Positions 1 to 7,770 of a DNA stretch of 64,000 nt are shown here, in pieces. The stretch spans positions 2,252,110 to 2,316,109 of the forward strand of contig CP051231.1 in the NCBI GenBank assembly GCA_017792405.1, written 5' to 3'. The notes under the pieces are model-generated. The model searched no databases, had not been told where the DNA came from, and worked only from the letters and a program-made list of their open reading frames with translations. How positions within the stretch are numbered: the stretch's first letter is position 1; each line of letters starts with the position of its first letter. Source of the stretch: Oceanicola sp. (GTDB lineage: Bacteria > Pseudomonadota > Alphaproteobacteria > Rhodobacterales > Rhodobacteraceae). Both the position numbers and the translations under genes were made by a program.

Positions 1-2
1 GC

Positions 3-335
3 CTGAGCTATGCCGTCACCGTGCGCCGCCGCAGCAAGGGCATCTCGCTCGGCGATGGCGACGATAAACGGATGCGTGCTTTGACCCGCGCTCAGGGCAA
101 CTGCGCCGAATATGCGCCAATGGGCATCCTGCTGCTCGCGCTCTCGGAGGGGCAAGGCGCGCCGGCTTTTGCCCTGCATCTCCTTGGCATCGCCCTCGTG
201 GCAGGCCGGCTCCTTCATGCCCGCGCCCTCCTCGGCCCGCGGATGAGCGTGCCCCTGCGCGTGTCCGGCATGGTGCTGACCTTCTCGGCCCTTCTGCTGA
301 TGGGCCTCGGCCTTCTGTTTCACGCGCTTTTCTGA
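3..335 (+). CDS. MAPEG family membrane protein (5' partial)
   Basis: The reading frame is open from the window edge, so the true start lies outside. The visible 110 residues carry the features of MAPEG proteins (membrane-associated proteins in eicosanoid and glutathione metabolism): a basic stretch RRRSKG followed by GDGDD, then RAQGNCAEYAPMG, where the conserved N-x-x-E-Y-x-P motif sits at the start of a transmembrane helix. Two or three further hydrophobic segments follow and the protein ends in a hydrophobic tail. Bacterial MAPEG proteins of about 130 residues are common in Rhodobacteraceae and their substrates are mostly unknown. It ends 83 bases before the tRNA gene and belongs to the chromosome, not to the island. 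Confidence 0.85.
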   Translation: MSYAVTVRRRSKGISLGDGDDKRMRALTRAQGNCAEYAPMGILLLALSEGQGAPAFALHLLGIALVAGRLLHARALLGPRMSVPLRVSGMVLTFSALLLMGLGLLFHALF

Positions 336-418
336 GCCCGGAAAAATTTTGTCGAAGGGGCGAATTTTTCCCTTGAACCCGCTTGGCCCCGCCGTTATTT
401 CACCGCTACTCAACGGAC

Positions 419-493
419 GCGGGCGTAGCTCAGGGGTAGAGCATAACCTTGCCAAGGTTAGGGTCGTGAGTTCGAATCTCATCGCCCGCTCCA
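419..493 (+). tRNA. tRNA-Gly (anticodon GCC)
   Basis: The acceptor stem GCGGGCG (419-425) pairs perfectly with CGCCCGC (483-489), followed by discriminator T and an encoded CCA (491-493). The anticodon stem TAACC/GGTTA encloses the loop TTGCCAA, giving anticodon GCC. The T-arm contains GTTCGAATC. The 3' part from position 448 onward is repeated exactly at 15879-15924, so this gene is the integration site of the island and stays intact after integration. Confidence 0.97.
448..493 (+). repeat. attL, 46-bp direct repeat copy 1
   Basis: This 46-base segment runs from the anticodon arm to the CCA end of tRNA-Gly and is identical to 15879-15924. The bases just outside differ: C at 447 against T at 15878, and A at 494 against G at 15925. 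That defines the repeat ends exactly. It is the left attachment site, with the crossover somewhere inside the repeat. Confidence 0.95.
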
Positions 494-575
494 ATGAGGA
501 AAACCGAAACGCAAGAAATATCAGAGACTTAGCGGCGAATATCATTCGCAGGCTTTGCCTGTATTTCAACCCGGA

Positions 576-594
576 ACCGTGCAACTTGCACGGT
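576..594. repeat. Dyad near attL, shared with the attR side
   Basis: ACCGTGCAACTTGCACGGT is a 19-base dyad with 9-bp arms and one central base. Its first 17 bases recur identically at 15769-15785, close to the other end of the island. It lies 82 bases inside attL and 25 bases upstream of the integrase start. It may be an arm-type integrase or excisionase site, or an operator. Confidence 0.6.
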
Positions 595-618
595 CGCCAA
601 ACGTTTCGGAGGTCTGCA

Positions 619-1814
619 ATGCAGAATCCCACCATCAAGAACCTACGCCTTCGGAGGCGGAAGGACGGCATGTATGAGGTCGTCTGGACCGAAGACGGCA
701 CGCAGAAACGCCGCTCCACCGGTCACAAGCGGCAAGCAGACGCGAACGCCGAAATGACTCGGATCGAAGCCGACGTTCGCGCCCCGCGCGTCCCGGACGC
801 GCCCACGGTCGGCTGGATCATCGACATGTTTCTGGAAACTAAGCAAAGGTCGATGAAGCTGCACAATCACAAGACCCTCAGCGTGAGCCTGAATGCCGTT
901 AAGACGCGCTTAGGCAACCTTCGCTGGGATCAACTCGCACAGCGCCATGTTGACGATTACGCGCATGCTCGGATGCAAGACATCGCGTGGGGTGATGATC
1001 CAGCGAAGAACATGGCCCGGACCATTTCCCCCTCCACGGTGAACCGGGAATTGCGAATGCTGAGCACCGCTATCAAGGCCGCTCACGCGGCTCGCTACAT
1101 CCCTACGCCGGTGGCCTTCCGCATCAATGCACTCCCGCCGCCCCGAAGGAGGTCTGGCTGACTCGAGATGAGGTTAGGCAGCTCCTCGCCGCCTGTGAGC
1201 CTCAGCAGGAGCGCGACGCGGAGGGGAAAGTCATCTACCGCAAACGCAACCGGCAACACCTCTATCTGTTCATCCTTCTCTCTATCGCCAGCGCCGCGCG
1301 AAAGGAGGCGATATTGACGCTGACATGGGATCAGATTCACTTTGCCGAGGGTGCGGAGCTGAATGGCCAGAAGCTAGTGGACATCAAGACACAGAAGGTC
1401 GCTGGAAACAGCTACATCGACTTTGGAGAAGGAACCGGCAACAAACGCCGCCCCAAAATGCCCATCGGTGACAACTTCCAACTCCTCTGGGCACTCTACA
1501 TGGCCCGACCGGCTGACTTCGGGAACGCGGACGATGAGCGCGACACATCGCAAAACCGGGTGATTACGTTTAGGGGCAAGCCCGTTGCGGACATCAAGAC
1601 CGGGCTACGGAACTTGCTGCGGGAGTGTGGGATCAATAAGCCGGTCACACCCCACACCTTCAAGCACTCCTCGATCACATGGATGGTTCAGGCCGGTATC
1701 CCTCTGTCCACGATCTCGGACCTCACCAAGACCTCTGAGAAAATTCTGCGAAGGGTCTACTCGCACCACCGACCTGACTATCAAGCGGAGCTTGGTGCCG
1801 CACTGGCCATATGA
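619..1814 (+). pseudogene. Tyrosine integrase, split by a frameshift
   Basis: The start ATG at 619 has the ribosome site CGGAGG just upstream. Reading proceeds through an N-terminal arm and SAM-like core-binding domain to a TGA at 1159-1161. The matching catalytic domain continues in the -1 frame from about 1140 to 1814: WLTRDEVRQLL, then the box I Arg in SAARKEA (codon 1299-1301), a box II variant PHTFKH with Lys in place of the usual Arg, and the Tyr in RRVYSHH. Joined, the product is about 397 aa, normal for the family. One missing base near 1140 (CCGCCGCCCCGAAG) explains the break. An AAGGAGG at 1146-1152 sits beside the junction, so reinitiation or recoding is not excluded. Its place beside attL shows it is the element's integrase. 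Confidence 0.88.
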
Positions 1815-1822
1815 TTAAGTGA

Positions 1823-1848
1823 AGGCTACCTGCGTCTGCGGGTAGCCT
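1823..1848 (+). terminator. Hairpin after the integrase
   Basis: AGGCTACC and GGTAGCCT form a perfect 8-bp stem around a 10-base loop, eight bases after the integrase stop. There is no clear T run, so it may act as a weak terminator or as an mRNA 3' stabiliser. Confidence 0.5.
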
Positions 1849-2001
1849 GACAGCCAACTACCTATCGGTTAGTGAGTAGCCACTCTGACCAACCGCTCCG
1901 ACGCCCCTGCCCTCCGCACCCGGCCCATTCGGAGTATTTGTGGGCATCGGCGTTAGTCGTCCGAGACCCCTAGCGTCTCCGCCGATTGACCCTCGTCCGA
2001 C

Positions 2002-2030
2002 TTGACTCTTTCAATGTGTTATGTTATAAC
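2002..2030 (+). promoter_or_regulatory. Sigma70-like promoter with overlapping dyad
   Basis: TTGACT (2002-2007) and TATAAC (2025-2030) are separated by exactly 17 bases, close to consensus. GTTAT and ATAAC (2018-2022, 2026-2030) form a dyad over the -10 box, as expected of a repressor site. The start would be near 2037, giving a leader of about 115 bases before the gene at 2153. The rest of the stretch 1849-2152 shows only a small hairpin GCATC/GATGC near 2060-2074. Confidence 0.5.
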
Positions 2031-2152
2031 GCTTTTAATCTCGACGGGATAATCTTTCCGCATCAAAAAGATGCCAGAGGCACCCTCAGATTCCGGCTTC
2101 CGCGAAAACCGCTCCGGCCCTGCTTCATCACAAAATCAAAGGAGGTTGCTTC

Positions 2153-2639
2153 GTGAGCAGCTCTGAGTTCGACACTGACCCCAATGCGCCATCTACCTTT
2201 CACCTCGCGGTCTCCGAAAACGCTGCCCTACAAGCCCGGTGGGATGCGGTTGCGGCAAGCGTGATCGCCCATGCAGCAAGTATCGGCGTGACCCTGAGCA
2301 AGACTGACGTAGAGCGCGAAACTGGCCGTACTGACCGCCCTGCCCCTCGAAGGTGAGATGTATGCAGCCGAGCTGCGCCAGCTCCCGGCATATGCAAAGG
2401 CAATGGATGACAAAGCACAAGCTGACCCCATCAAGCGCGGGGAGAGTAAGGCTCTCAGCCACCTTGAGCGCCTCAGCCCTGCGGAACGCATCACCTTCGC
2501 TCGGCAACACGGCCTCGACCGTCCCGAGGACGCCACCGAGCCCTGTGAGCAGGATAGGGCCGCTAAGGTCCGGATGGTGGACGGGATCACAAACCCGGCA
2601 GCCATGATCGCAATGGCTCGCCGCCTTGGACTCTCTTAA
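2153..2639 (+). pseudogene. Small hypothetical gene with probable frameshift
   Basis: A GTG start at 2153 has a strong ribosome site (AAAGGAGG). Its frame stops at 2354-2356. A second frame, open after a TAG at 2310-2312, reads KLAVLTALPLEGEMYAAELRQ and runs to 2639, and from about 2313 it has the better G/C third-position bias. The simplest reading is one protein of about 160 residues with a one-base indel near 2313. The alternative is two genes, the second starting at ATG 2358. The composition is polar and helical and I recognise no domain. Confidence 0.5.
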
Positions 2640-2730
2640 GCGAGGAAAGCGGGAGTAGGATACGGTTGCGAAGCCAATGGATTTACTTGCCTCCAGCAAA
2701 CTTTTCTCTGAGGAGCGATACATTATAGAA

Positions 2731-3630
2731 TTAACTATAGCGACTCCGCAAATCTCGTGCCTTTTGGCAAATCTTGAAAAGAAAGTCGGGCAAATCATCG
2801 TAATCGGCTAGCAATTGTGTGAAAAGGCGCCAACCCTGTGTTTCGACATCAATATCATCACCAACCGTACCGGTCGTAAAGCGGACCCCATGGTAAAAAG
2901 CACCGCGTCCGTCCTGTATGGCATGATGAGCGTGCAGGTCGGTCCAGAGGCTTTGAAGGTGCATATCGTCACCAGAAAGACCAAGATACAGGAAAGTGTG
3001 TTGGCGCAACGAAGTTTCAATAATTGGACGCCATTCAGGAGATTTCATGATTCTATGAAACTCCGTTGTGCCCAATACTATGCTTTCGCTCATATCGTCG
3101 TGTCCAAGCGGTAGAAAGCCGTGCGGATGATACACAACAACATCTTCATTTCGCGCCCAATGTCGGCCACTGTGGACTACTGCCGTCGTGAAGCCATGAA
3201 ACTCCAGATATAACTCAAGTAGGTCGTCGAAATTTAGGGTGAAGACCTTCGCGGCTGCACCTCTTTGGGAGGACATGACTAGCGACCCAATCGCTGAAAG
3301 CAGTCTGTTCTGGCTGATCTTAGCGAAATCCAAAACCATATCCTGATAGAGCGCGCCTTTAACTGCATTCCCGAACGTGGCATCGTCACCGCAGTATTTC
3401 GCCTTTAGCGCTCCAGCCTTTTGAATTGGGTTAAATTCGCCTGTCGGCTCGGGTTCACCTAACGACACAGCAAGCCTTTTGACTAGCGTTTTCCAGTCAG
3501 GCAGTTCAAAAGCACTAGATACACCTGCGCCAAGGAAAAGCCCAAGCCGACCCAACACCAATTGCTCGGCAAGATGCTCAATCACATTGGCCTGCACAAG
3601 CCAACGATCTGGCATACTCATGTCAATCAT
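2731..3630 (-). CDS. SIR2-like NADase (SIR2_2 type), probable defence effector
   Basis: The 299-aa protein shows the sirtuin-fold marks seen in bacterial defence SIR2 proteins: GAGVS at residues 34-38 (NAD phosphate loop), TLNFDD at 131-136 (Asn133, Asp135), the HPHG segment at 168-171 with the likely catalytic His, and YLGLSGDD near 215-222. Proteins of this family in Thoeris, DSR and SIR2-Argonaute systems degrade NAD+ when triggered by phage; that role is inferred here. The ATG at 3630 overlaps the upstream gene's stop (ATGA), making it the last gene of a four-gene minus-strand operon. Base composition is clearly more AT-rich than the backbone. I see no TIR, SLOG or HerA partner, so it does not match the known SIR2 systems I can name. 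Confidence 0.85.
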   Translation of the reverse strand: MIDMSMPDRWLVQANVIEHLAEQLVLGRLGLFLGAGVSSAFELPDWKTLVKRLAVSLGEPEPTGEFNPIQKAGALKAKYCGDDATFGNAVKGALYQDMVLDFAKISQNRLLSAIGSLVMSSQRGAAAKVFTLNFDDLLELYLEFHGFTTAVVHSGRHWARNEDVVVYHPHGFLPLGHDDMSESIVLGTTEFHRIMKSPEWRPIIETSLRQHTFLYLGLSGDDMHLQSLWTDLHAHHAIQDGRGAFYHGVRFTTGTVGDDIDVETQGWRLFTQLLADYDDLPDFLFKICQKARDLRSRYS

Positions 3631-4352
3631 TGAATTTCGCCTCGCCCTTCTGGAACCCAGTCTTCAACCCACCGGCGCACCATAATATAGTCAATAACAG
3701 ATTGAATTTCCGCCGCTTGCGATCGTGAGGTAAGTTTCAAACTCACAAAACCATCGCTCGCAGCCCTTAGAATTTCCCCATCCTCGCCTGGTGTCGTCTT
3801 TGGCAAACCATCGTAAAGCCGCCGACCCAAGCCGCAAGTATGAAAGTTAAACAATTCATGATGCTCAGAAAAAACCAACGACTTTGAAACGTCATCGCCA
3901 TAAAGCGAGATGTTTCTGAGATGGGTGTCCGGTCCGGAGTACTTTCCGTGCAGAGAAGTGATCAAGAACTCAGCCGTGGGAAGCGAGCAATGCTCAATCA
4001 TGGGGTCAATCAACAACGGAACTTTTCGAATATTTGGATAGACCCTGTTGTTAAAAATCTGAGCAATCGCGTGGTCAACGATACGCCGACGATGCGCAAG
4101 AACGAGCAACTTTGAGTAGCCCCGGACGATAAACACGGGATAATTGAATGGGCCACGTTCATCGCCTCCGTCTGAGAGGGGTACGCTTGATGTCAACTCA
4201 AACTCATCCCACCTGGGCATACCAAAAGAGCGCGACTGCGATAGAACCAGTGAAGACCCCTGAGGAAATTCGGGTTTCTCCATTTCAAAGTCACGCTGAG
4301 AGAAATCTCGCGGCGTTGGACTGGCCATAATGAAGCCACTGAAGCTGGTCAC
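3627..4352 (-). CDS. Unknown protein of the SIR2 cassette (241 aa)
   Basis: I do not recognise this 241-aa protein. It starts with GTG overlapping the stop of the upstream 654-aa gene (GTGA) and ends overlapping the SIR2 gene's ATG, so the three are translationally coupled. It is soluble, with no signal or membrane helix. A mid-region segment VRGYSKLLVLAHRRRIVDH is hydrophobic and basic, followed by several His and Glu residues (HHELFNFHTCG). The C-terminus is Trp/Arg-rich. The strict coupling suggests a subunit or sensor for the SIR2 effector, which is inference. Confidence 0.75.
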   Translation of the reverse strand: MTSFSGFIMASPTPRDFSQRDFEMEKPEFPQGSSLVLSQSRSFGMPRWDEFELTSSVPLSDGGDERGPFNYPVFIVRGYSKLLVLAHRRRIVDHAIAQIFNNRVYPNIRKVPLLIDPMIEHCSLPTAEFLITSLHGKYSGPDTHLRNISLYGDDVSKSLVFSEHHELFNFHTCGLGRRLYDGLPKTTPGEDGEILRAASDGFVSLKLTSRSQAAEIQSVIDYIMVRRWVEDWVPEGRGEIQ

Positions 4353-6313
4353 GTTAATCCCTCTTCCGGCTGATACAAGTCAAAGGCCAAACAATGGAGG
4401 ACCCAAAGTGACTCCGCCTCCGATGGCCGATGCTTCAGTTGCTTGCGAAGAAAGTTCAACGCATTACCGATGTGATTTGTATCATATCTAAGCTTCTTCT
4501 TATTGCTAATTGCCGCTCCTGACCGAACTGAATGATCATCAAACAACATACCGGCAACTCGAGGTGAGAACAGGTAAATTCTGGCAAGACGCACGAGATA
4601 CATGCGAGCTGAGAACTCTTTTCGGGTCTTCTCTTTCAGGTCCGCATCACCCTTGATGTTCTCTATTCTCTGAAGTGCTGTTTTTACATAGTCGTTCTGA
4701 GGATCAATCTTGGCATCAACCTTTACCAAGAGATCCTCCGCACTCCGCAAGGCTGCGTCGAATATTTTACTCGGCTCGGAATCAAGAATGTCCGCCGAAA
4801 TCGCGCACAGGGTCCGCAAGAGATACTCTGGAACACGATCAGAAATGCCAGGTATTGAACACCAACTGTGCCAAATGCTTGTTACATAAAACTCGGGCTG
4901 AGATTGATGAAAGTACATAAAATCGAAGGCATGAACTAAGATCTCCTGCATCTCTTTGCGCCATTTATCGAAAGCTTTCGACAGAAAATTCTGTAGCTCT
5001 GTTTGCGCTGGACTTCGTCCGCTGTCTGCGTTCTCCATATTGAGGACCGCTTCAACAACCAGTTTTCGAGCCGCTTCCAAATGGTTCGTTGCAAGAAACT
5101 TGGGCCCTGCTATTCGAGACGCCTCATTCAACTCCGCGGGCTTGTCGAGACTGGGTGCGATTACTGACAGCGCTGCTTGGATGAAGATGTGACTAATCTC
5201 GTGGGTCGCCGTCAGGATGTTCGATCTGAAGCTATTACACTCGGCAAGAGTGGACAGCGGGGCGCTCAGAGTTTGGAGTTGACTGCTGAATCCATCGCGC
5301 CCGCTAAAATATGTTACTAGTGGTACAATCGGAGAGGCTCCTAAATCCTCTCTCTCAGTCTCCGTCAGGACATCAAACTTCAGGATATCCGAGTCCAGCA
5401 CGAGTGCAGTGTTGTCGGGAACATCGTTCTCCAAATTGCTCAAGGCTTGGAGCCGTTCTGCAAGACGGCTTTCACCTAAAACGTTCTGCACTGAGCGCAC
5501 TAGATTTGAAAGCGCGAGGTTCGCACTGCCTGTGCCGAGCAATGAATGCACCCAAAAATGACACTCGGTCGCTAGTATCGGGGGAACCCCTGAGAAGGCT
5601 TGCGATGAAAACCGCGACATTGCCGCATTCATGCTCAACATCCGAGATTGGAGGTCAAGCGTACTGATTTGTTCCTGAGAGTGCGCTTCGAGCGTACTAT
5701 TCATTGCTTCGGCCACGATACGAAGATCTTGGTGTGTGGCCGTGTGGACGCTGGCTGCCCGCTTCAGAGCCGTTGAAATAGCGATTACGTTTTCTTGTAG
5801 CGCAGGTTGTAGAAAGTCATTTCCATTTTTTGCGATGCGTTTTGCCAAATCATTGATTGCCGGGTCCCCTTGCGATTGATGTATTCCGCTATATGAGGTT
5901 TTCTCAATCACACCATCGCTCAGCTTCCAACGTTCAAACGCGCAATGGTTCCGTTTCAGCCAATTCTCGGTTGAGCGCACCAAACTAGCATCTTGCTCGG
6001 AACACCGCAGGACTACATTAAAGCATCCCGCTGTGAACCATACTCCGACAGTGGTTGACTTTCCCAGACCTTCGATGCTGGTAAACAATTCTGCAGGTTG
6101 GATCGGGCCTAGAAACAATAGAGTTTGCTTGCCAAGAAATGGCGTCCGAGACGCTTCGCTACCTTTAAGCGGCCAGCAAGGTGACACGCGCGATCCGGCA
6201 GTCCAGCCGTCGACGGATTGCTCAAGACTTTGCTTGAGGCTTATGCGACGTTTTTGCGAGCCAGGAACGTCGTGAAGCACGAGGTAGTGCGTTCGTGCAT
6301 CAATTTGCAGCAT
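4349..6313 (-). CDS. 654-aa protein with HEISH motif, SIR2 cassette
   Basis: No whole-length family is recognised. The protein is long and largely helical. Residues 371-375 read H-E-I-S-H, a match to the HExxH zinc-protease signature, set in an amphipathic helix (LTATHEISHIFIQAAL), with Glu residues 20-50 positions downstream that could give a third ligand. The N-terminal 100 residues look beta-rich. An S-I-E-G-L-G-K-S-T stretch near residue 80 lacks the first glycine of a P-loop. The gene starts 7 bases after the preceding small gene and overlaps the next by GTGA. It could be a protease, a sensor or a scaffold. The motif alone does not prove catalysis. Confidence 0.75.
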   Translation of the reverse strand: MLQIDARTHYLVLHDVPGSQKRRISLKQSLEQSVDGWTAGSRVSPCWPLKGSEASRTPFLGKQTLLFLGPIQPAELFTSIEGLGKSTTVGVWFTAGCFNVVLRCSEQDASLVRSTENWLKRNHCAFERWKLSDGVIEKTSYSGIHQSQGDPAINDLAKRIAKNGNDFLQPALQENVIAISTALKRAASVHTATHQDLRIVAEAMNSTLEAHSQEQISTLDLQSRMLSMNAAMSRFSSQAFSGVPPILATECHFWVHSLLGTGSANLALSNLVRSVQNVLGESRLAERLQALSNLENDVPDNTALVLDSDILKFDVLTETEREDLGASPIVPLVTYFSGRDGFSSQLQTLSAPLSTLAECNSFRSNILTATHEISHIFIQAALSVIAPSLDKPAELNEASRIAGPKFLATNHLEAARKLVVEAVLNMENADSGRSPAQTELQNFLSKAFDKWRKEMQEILVHAFDFMYFHQSQPEFYVTSIWHSWCSIPGISDRVPEYLLRTLCAISADILDSEPSKIFDAALRSAEDLLVKVDAKIDPQNDYVKTALQRIENIKGDADLKEKTRKEFSARMYLVRLARIYLFSPRVAGMLFDDHSVRSGAAISNKKKLRYDTNHIGNALNFLRKQLKHRPSEAESLWVLHCLAFDLYQPEEGLT

Positions 6314-6320
6314 TCAAAAA

Positions 6321-6530
6321 TCAATCGAAACGATAGACCTTCAGTTTATCATCCCAACGACGCTTTGAAGCTCCCTCATCGGTCCCACCGCTCGGGCGAG
6401 CATCTACTTCTCTAGTCTTTGGTTGACCCTGAACACGGTCTGGCAAGTGGTCCATAGCACCCCGAGTACCACTCTCGCCATAAGACGTCATCTGTCTCGT
6501 AGCTTTCAAGATCGCGTCAAGCGTCAGCAT
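6321..6530 (-). CDS. Small first gene of the SIR2 cassette (69 aa)
   Basis: This 69-residue protein is not recognised. It is polar, with a basic, aromatic C-terminus (SKRRWDDKLKVYRFD), and has no membrane segment. It starts with ATG at 6530, has a poor ribosome site, and stops 7 bases before the 654-aa gene. Its operon position is the reason for calling it: the spacing would couple the two. It could be a regulator, an antitoxin-like inhibitor of the SIR2 effector, or a structural peptide, none of which is shown by sequence. Confidence 0.55.
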   Translation of the reverse strand: MLTLDAILKATRQMTSYGESGTRGAMDHLPDRVQGQPKTREVDARPSGGTDEGASKRRWDDKLKVYRFD

Positions 6531-6563
6531 CTTTGTGGTTTGCCCGGTACAAAAACAAATTAT

Positions 6564-6632
6564 GCGGCCTCATGACGGGCCGCTCGCCTCGGTCTCTTAG
6601 AACATCGTCAGGAGCGAGGTCAACGCTCCTGA
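6564..6632 (-). promoter_or_regulatory. Two hairpins in the cassette leader
   Basis: TCAGGAGCG (6608-6616) and CGCTCCTGA (6624-6632) form a 9-bp stem with a 7-base loop. GCGGCC (6564-6569) and GGCCGC (6578-6583) form a second stem. Both would lie in the untranslated leader of the minus-strand defence-like operon, ahead of its first gene at 6530, and may attenuate or stabilise the transcript. Confidence 0.4.
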
Positions 6633-6671
6633 TTGCCTCACAGAGCTTGCGAAGCGGAAGAATCAATAGAA

Positions 6672-6727
6672 TTTATACATAAACAAACACTTAAAGGTAA
6701 GCCCGGATCTCCGGGACGCCAGCGTCC
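6672..6727 (-). promoter_or_regulatory. Twin palindromes beside an AT-rich -10-like site
   Basis: CCCGGATCTCCGGG (6702-6715) and GGACGCCAGCGTCC (6714-6727) are adjoining dyads with 6-bp arms. On the minus strand they stand just upstream of an AT-rich block containing TATAAA (complement of 6672-6677). No good -35 is seen, which would suit an activator-dependent promoter for the operon starting at 6530. Confidence 0.4.
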
Positions 6728-7333
6728 GTTGCGTGCAAAGTGGATGTGCTTCGATAAGTTTCGAATCACAACCCGCTCTGGCTTGCGCTGGCGTTACGCA
6801 ATCTGACTACCCAAAACCCCCGGCCGGCAAAGCACTCAACCTAGCTCTTGCCGCCCGGAGCCTCAGTGTAGTTGTCGGTGGCAGGGTAGGATCAAGCGGT
6901 ATCGCTGGGACTGCTTGACCAAATCGGTGTATGAGCCAGCATGGGTGTTGAAGTAGCACACGACAGAAGCACACTCATTCTGGGGAGCCGCCGCGGATTA
7001 CCGCAGTGTCTGAGGTTACCTGGCCATCATGAACGCCCCGACGGTGCAGGCCAGCGAATAGTTCCTTCGACGGGCCGCACTTGCACAATCCGTGTGGTCT
7101 TTGGACGGCGGTTTTGGGCCAATCCAAACCAATCGGCAAACTGCGACGAGCGCACTTAGAACGTCCACTGCTCGCGAGCGAACGAGGTTAGGTGCGGCCC
7201 TATCCGGAATGACCCGTTTTGTCTCGAAGAATGGACATTTCCGACTTTTTGTGATAGGTATGAAGGATAGGCAAGACACGCGCCGGGGGCGCATCTCGCC
7301 GACTTCCCAATCCAGAAAAAAGCGAGGTGCTCC
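6728..7333. other. Intergenic stretch without a convincing gene
   Basis: Open frames on both strands here are short, lack ribosome sites and show no consistent third-position bias. I see no RNA gene or long repeat. The stretch separates the minus-strand defence cassette from the plus-strand replication module, so promoters for the latter probably lie here. Confidence 0.5.
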
Positions 7334-7570
7334 ATGCACATCTCTACCTATGACCTATGCGCCATCATCGGTATTCCAGCCTCAGACTTTGTCACTCTTC
7401 GTCGAGTTACGAAGCCCGATCTTCCTCGCACCAAGGCGGTCACACCGGGGCGTGGACGTGGTCCCGACTTGTGGGTCATCGGCCCGGTCATCGCGTGGCT
7501 TTCGTCCATGCTCCCCGGCGGTGTGACCGCCGCCCAGAAGCGAGCCATTGTCGAACGGAGCTTGGCGTGA
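7334..7570 (+). CDS. AlpA/excisionase-like small DNA-binding protein
   Basis: The 78-aa protein has the layout of a MerR/AlpA-type winged helix: an N-terminal helix pair (STYDLCAIIGI), a basic turn with P-D-L-P-R, a glycine/arginine turn (GRGRGPDLW) and a final helix with WL (VIGPVIAWLSSML). AlpA-like proteins act as excisionases or activators in integrative elements. The ATG at 7334 follows a GCGAGGTG sequence. Its stop overlaps the next gene's GTG, opening a chain of coupled genes. The assignment rests on pattern, not on a clear family signature. It could also be a Nu1-like DNA-binding subunit. Confidence 0.55.
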   Translation: MHISTYDLCAIIGIPASDFVTLRRVTKPDLPRTKAVTPGRGRGPDLWVIGPVIAWLSSMLPGGVTAAQKRAIVERSLA

Positions 7571-7770
7571 CCGATCCCGAGCGACAGCGCCGCGCGGAGG
7601 GCCGTGAGCGGCTGTGCGCCCACATGGCGAAGTTCCCGAAGCGCGGCTTACTGCGTGAGGCTGCGGTTGCGCAGGCCATGATGTCTGCCCTCTTCGTTGC
7701 ATTCGTTCGCGGAGCTGACGTGGTGGTGGAGCGGGCGCTTCCCCTCAAATACTGGCGGACTCCAAAATGA
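7567..7770 (+). CDS. Small hypothetical protein (67 aa)
   Basis: GTG at 7567 overlaps the previous stop (GTGA) and the gene ends overlapping the next ATG (ATGA), which decides the start. The protein begins with a charged stretch rich in Arg and Glu and continues into an alanine-rich hydrophobic helix (VAQAMMSALFVAFV). No family is recognised. Confidence 0.6.
   Translation: MTDPERQRRAEGRERLCAHMAKFPKRGLLREAAVAQAMMSALFVAFVRGADVVVERALPLKYWRTPK

Noticed and set aside
349..618. In-frame extension of the integrase upstream through the tRNA gene
   Set aside because: It crosses the tRNA and att site; ATG 619 has a ribosome site and fits the family N-terminus.
6050..6080. Possible Walker A loop (G-L-G-K-S-T) in the 654-aa protein
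   Set aside because: The first Gly of G-x-x-x-x-G-K-S/T is a Ser and no Walker B follows.
6728..7333. Several short frames on both strands
   Set aside because: No ribosome site, poor third-position bias and mutual overlap.
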